From: Kineosporia aurantiaca JCM 3230
Lineage (GTDB): Bacteria > Actinomycetota > Actinomycetes > Actinomycetales > Kineosporiaceae
Assembly (NCBI GenBank): GCA_000719025.1
Contig: JODP01000022.1
Location: forward strand, 1-64,000
Direction: 5' to 3'
DNA length: 64,000 nt
Shown here: positions 61,741 through 64,000 of the stretch, in pieces
Layout of the letters: each line of letters starts with the position of its first letter
Position numbering within the stretch: position 1 is the first letter of the stretch
The notes under the pieces: generated by a model
Told to the model about the DNA's origin: nothing
The model's input: the letters and a program-made list of their open reading frames with translations, nothing else
Database searches by the model: none
Program-made: the position numbers and the translations under genes

Positions 61741-63312
61741 ATGAGCACTTCCGGGCCGGGGCACACCCCCCGGCGATATCTCACCCTGGCCGCTGTCTGT
61801 CTGGCCGGGGCCGCCCTGCCGGCCTCCCTGACCGGCTCGTCGGTGGCCCTGCCAGGGATCGGGGTCGACCTGAATCCCTCTCTGGCGGCGCTGCAGTGGG
61901 TGGTGAACGCCTACAACCTCACGTTCGCCACCTTCATGCTCGCCCTCGGCGCCCTGGCCGACCTGGTCGGACGGCGCCGCATGTTCGCCCTGGGGGGTGC
62001 GCTGTTCGTCCTCGCCTCGGGAGTCAGTGCCGTAGCCCCGAACGCGGTGCTGCTCGACCTGGCCCGGGGCGCGGCCGGAGTCGGGGCCGCCGCGGTGCTG
62101 ACCGCAGGCAGCGCCCTGGTCGCGGCCGCGTTCACCGGACCGGCCCAGGGCCGGGCCTTCGGCCTGCTCGGGTCCTCCTTCGGCGCCGGCCTGGCCCTTG
62201 GTCCCTCCCTGGCCGGGCTGGTCGACGGCGCTCTGGGCTGGCGGTACGTCTTTGCCTTCCACGCCCTTCTGGTCGCGCTCGCCCTGCTGGCCCTGCCCGC
62301 GATCACGGAATCGCGCAATCCCGCGGCCCGGGGCGTCGACTGGGCCGGTACCGCCACGTTCACCGGTGCTCTCTTCTGCCTGACCCTGGCTCTGGTGCAG
62401 GCCCCGCACCGGGGGTGGGGCGATCCTGGCGTGCTGGCCCTGGCGGCCGGATTCCTGGTGCTGATCGCGGCGTTCGTGCTCGCCGAGGCGCGCCAGTCGC
62501 ACCCCATGTTCGACCTCGACCTCGTCCGGCAACCGCGGTTCGTCGGGATCTGCGCGATGCCGGTCATCCTGGCCTTCAGCTTCGTCGTGCTGCTGATCCT
62601 GCTGCCCACGTACTTCACTTCGGCCGGTGGTCTCTCGCCCGCCCGGTCGGGTCTGCTCCTGATGGCCCTGACCCTGCCGGTGCTGATCGTCCCCCTCCCG
62701 GCCGGTCTGCTGGCCCAGCGCGTCCCCGTCCGGGTGCTGCTGGCAGCGGCGCTGGCCCTGATGGCCCTGGGGGACGCGCTGCTCACCCTCACCGACGTGC
62801 GTCAGGGCGCCGCCACCCTGGTCGCGCCCCTGCTGCTGGTCGGCACCGGGATGGGCATCGCGGCCGGACTGCTCGACGGGGCGGCGATCGGCTCGGTGCA
62901 ACCCTCTCGCGCCGGTATGGCGGCCGGCATGTTCAACACCACGCGTCTGGCTGGGGAGACGATCGCCATCGTCAGCACCGGCGCGCTGCTGGTCAGCCTG
63001 ACTCAGCAGCGCTACAGCGGACGGGTGGGCGAACTGGGCGCCCGGGCCGGTGCGCCGGACCTGGCCGGCAAGGTGGTCGGGGGGGACCTGAACGCGGCCC
63101 TGGCCTCGGCGCCGGCGGTCCGCCGCCCGGTCCTGGAGGACTTCCTGGTGCAACAGTTCACCGGCGCGCTGCATGTCGTGTTCTGGGTGATCGCCGCCCT
63201 GGCCGCGATCGGTGCGCCCCTGATCTTCGCTCTTCTTCGGGACCGGAGTGAGCCCGGCCCGCAACCGGTCGCCGCGCACCAGCCCGAGATCGTCGCGGTG
63301 TCCGGACCCTGA
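61741..63312 (+). CDS. MFS drug exporter 2, DHA2 (14-TM) type
   Basis: The 523-aa protein starts at ATG 61741, six bases after GGAGG. Fourteen helices are expected. SLTGSSVALPGIGVDLNPSL, GALADLVGRRRMFALGG (motif A) and GSSFGAGLALGPSLAGLVDG (motif C) follow the same order as in the paralogue at 58718, and VFWVIAALAAIGAPLIFALL is the last helix. It is divergent from marR and precedes the FAD monooxygenase by about 100 bases. Export of an aromatic or quinone-like compound is plausible by context. Confidence 0.93.
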   Translation: MSTSGPGHTPRRYLTLAAVCLAGAALPASLTGSSVALPGIGVDLNPSLAALQWVVNAYNLTFATFMLALGALADLVGRRRMFALGGALFVLASGVSAVAPNAVLLDLARGAAGVGAAAVLTAGSALVAAAFTGPAQGRAFGLLGSSFGAGLALGPSLAGLVDGALGWRYVFAFHALLVALALLALPAITESRNPAARGVDWAGTATFTGALFCLTLALVQAPHRGWGDPGVLALAAGFLVLIAAFVLAEARQSHPMFDLDLVRQPRFVGICAMPVILAFSFVVLLILLPTYFTSAGGLSPARSGLLLMALTLPVLIVPLPAGLLAQRVPVRVLLAAALALMALGDALLTLTDVRQGAATLVAPLLLVGTGMGIAAGLLDGAAIGSVQPSRAGMAAGMFNTTRLAGETIAIVSTGALLVSLTQQRYSGRVGELGARAGAPDLAGKVVGGDLNAALASAPAVRRPVLEDFLVQQFTGALHVVFWVIAALAAIGAPLIFALLRDRSEPGPQPVAAHQPEIVAVSGP

Positions 63313-63411
63313 GAAAAAGGTACAAAAGCGATGAAAGATTCGTATGGTGTTGCACGGCCCGCGGCTTCTGGTCCGGGCCGGTCGATCGATTCAGACCTTG
63401 GGGGGTCATTC

Positions 63412-64000
63412 GTGTCCACGCTCCGCCCTGCTGTGCCCAGAAGAACTCTGCCTGGAGAAGCCCTTTCCGCGACCGGGGCACCGGACCGGGCCCCGGTTCT
63501 CGTGGTCGGTGCCGGCCCCGTCGGCCTGACCGCGACCATCGAACTGCTCCGCCGTGACGTGGACGTCGTGTGCATCGACCGCGCTCCGGCGCCCTCCACC
63601 CTAAGCAAGGCCTTGGCCGTATGGCCCCGTACGCTGGAGATCCTTTCGCAGCTCGGCGGCGCCCCCGTCATCGCCGAGCGGGGCCTGCCGGTCCATTCCC
63701 TGCGGTACTTCTCCTCGAACAACCCCATCGCGACGGTCCGTTTCAACGACCGCACCCGCCCGGTCGTGCTTCCTCAGCCGGACGTGGAGGACCTGCTCAT
63801 CCAATCCCTGGACCGCGCGGGCGGATCGGTGCTGCGCGGCATCGAACTGCTTGCACTGGAACAGGACGGCGAGGGGGTCACCGTTCGCCTTCGCGACGGT
63901 GAGGGCGAAATGTTCTCGCAGAAGTTCAGTCATGTCATCGCGGCGGACGGAGCCGGCAGCACCGTACGTGGCCTGCTCGGCATCGGTTTCGACGGCGAGA
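63412..64000 (+). CDS. FAD-dependent aromatic-ring monooxygenase (5' part)
   Basis: The reading frame is open to the window edge. GTG 63412, seven bases after GGGGGG, is the preferred start; in-frame ATG 63331 would add 27 residues. APVLVVGAGPVGL-type sequence (VLVVGAGPVGLTATIELLRR) is the FAD GxGxxG loop. SKALAVWPRTLEILSQLG is the substrate-side helix of the PHBH/pentachlorophenol-monooxygenase group, and VIAADGAGSTVRGLLGI is the second FAD motif (DG). Such enzymes hydroxylate phenols or polyketide rings using NADPH and O2. It belongs with the MFS/MarR genes. The C-terminal part lies outside the window. Confidence 0.9.
   Translation, partial: MSTLRPAVPRRTLPGEALSATGAPDRAPVLVVGAGPVGLTATIELLRRDVDVVCIDRAPAPSTLSKALAVWPRTLEILSQLGGAPVIAERGLPVHSLRYFSSNNPIATVRFNDRTRPVVLPQPDVEDLLIQSLDRAGGSVLRGIELLALEQDGEGVTVRLRDGEGEMFSQKFSHVIAADGAGSTVRGLLGIGFDGE

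Noticed and set aside
61693..63279. 528-aa minus-strand frame opposite the second MFS exporter
   Set aside because: Very low-complexity Gly/Gln/Arg protein, antisense to a complete 14-helix transporter.

Overview
The window is chromosomal DNA from a GC-rich actinobacterium, probably a filamentous, secondary-metabolite-producing one. The evidence is the codon bias, GTG/TTG starts, a DUF5753 XRE regulator with DUF397 partner, a LAL-type LuxR regulator, a roadblock protein with a conservon-like overlap, and a large NRPS/PKS locus. The genus cannot be fixed from sequence alone.

Layout. (1) 1-33,970 is an accessory region with many decayed genes. It holds a SUKH remnant, two TetR pseudogenes, an ECF sigma factor joined out of frame to a LolA/LprG-like secreted protein, a truncated PAS gene, a truncated CU044_5270-like gene and a sensor-kinase remnant. 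Intact genes lie between them: M20 peptidase, two F420H2:NADP-reductase-like proteins, quinone oxidoreductase, epoxide hydrolase, LAL regulator, GMC oxidoreductase with TetR, S53 protease, hybrid histidine kinase, GlxA/AraC regulators, carbonic anhydrase-like protein, RibD-like reductase, an Imm7-like protein and a roadblock protein. (2) 13.4-19.4 kb holds two diverged copies of one block (small winged-helix-like protein, membrane protein, DUF397), each with inactivated members. Between the copies sits an XRE regulator plus stand-alone tRNA-binding OB-fold gene, divergent from two coupled micro-genes (43 and 55 aa). (3) 34,315-57,121 is a tightly coupled biosynthetic operon. (4) 57,227-64,000 holds a secreted alpha/beta hydrolase and a MarR-type locus (two 14-TM MFS exporters, a carboxymuconolactone-decarboxylase-like protein, MarR, start of an FAD monooxygenase) whose promoters share a TCAG-N4-CTGA motif.

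The biosynthetic operon reads: A-PCP protein (Asp/Asn-like code); a 31-aa peptide made almost only of Asn-Ser-Val triplets, MTV(NSV)9F, coupled to the A-PCP gene by an ATGA overlap; a hairpin; a free-standing condensation domain; two fused TMD-NBD ABC exporters; a 3,732-aa megasynthase (KS, dead AT, ACP, aminotransferase, luciferase-like monooxygenase, C, relic A, acyl-AMP ligase, KR, ACP); and a KS-AT-KR-ACP PKS. No thioesterase is present. The inferred product contains a beta-amino, possibly alpha-hydroxylated acyl chain joined to an amino acid. The (NSV)9 peptide is the most unusual object in the window. It may be a ribosomal co-substrate or scaffold, or a leader peptide for attenuation.
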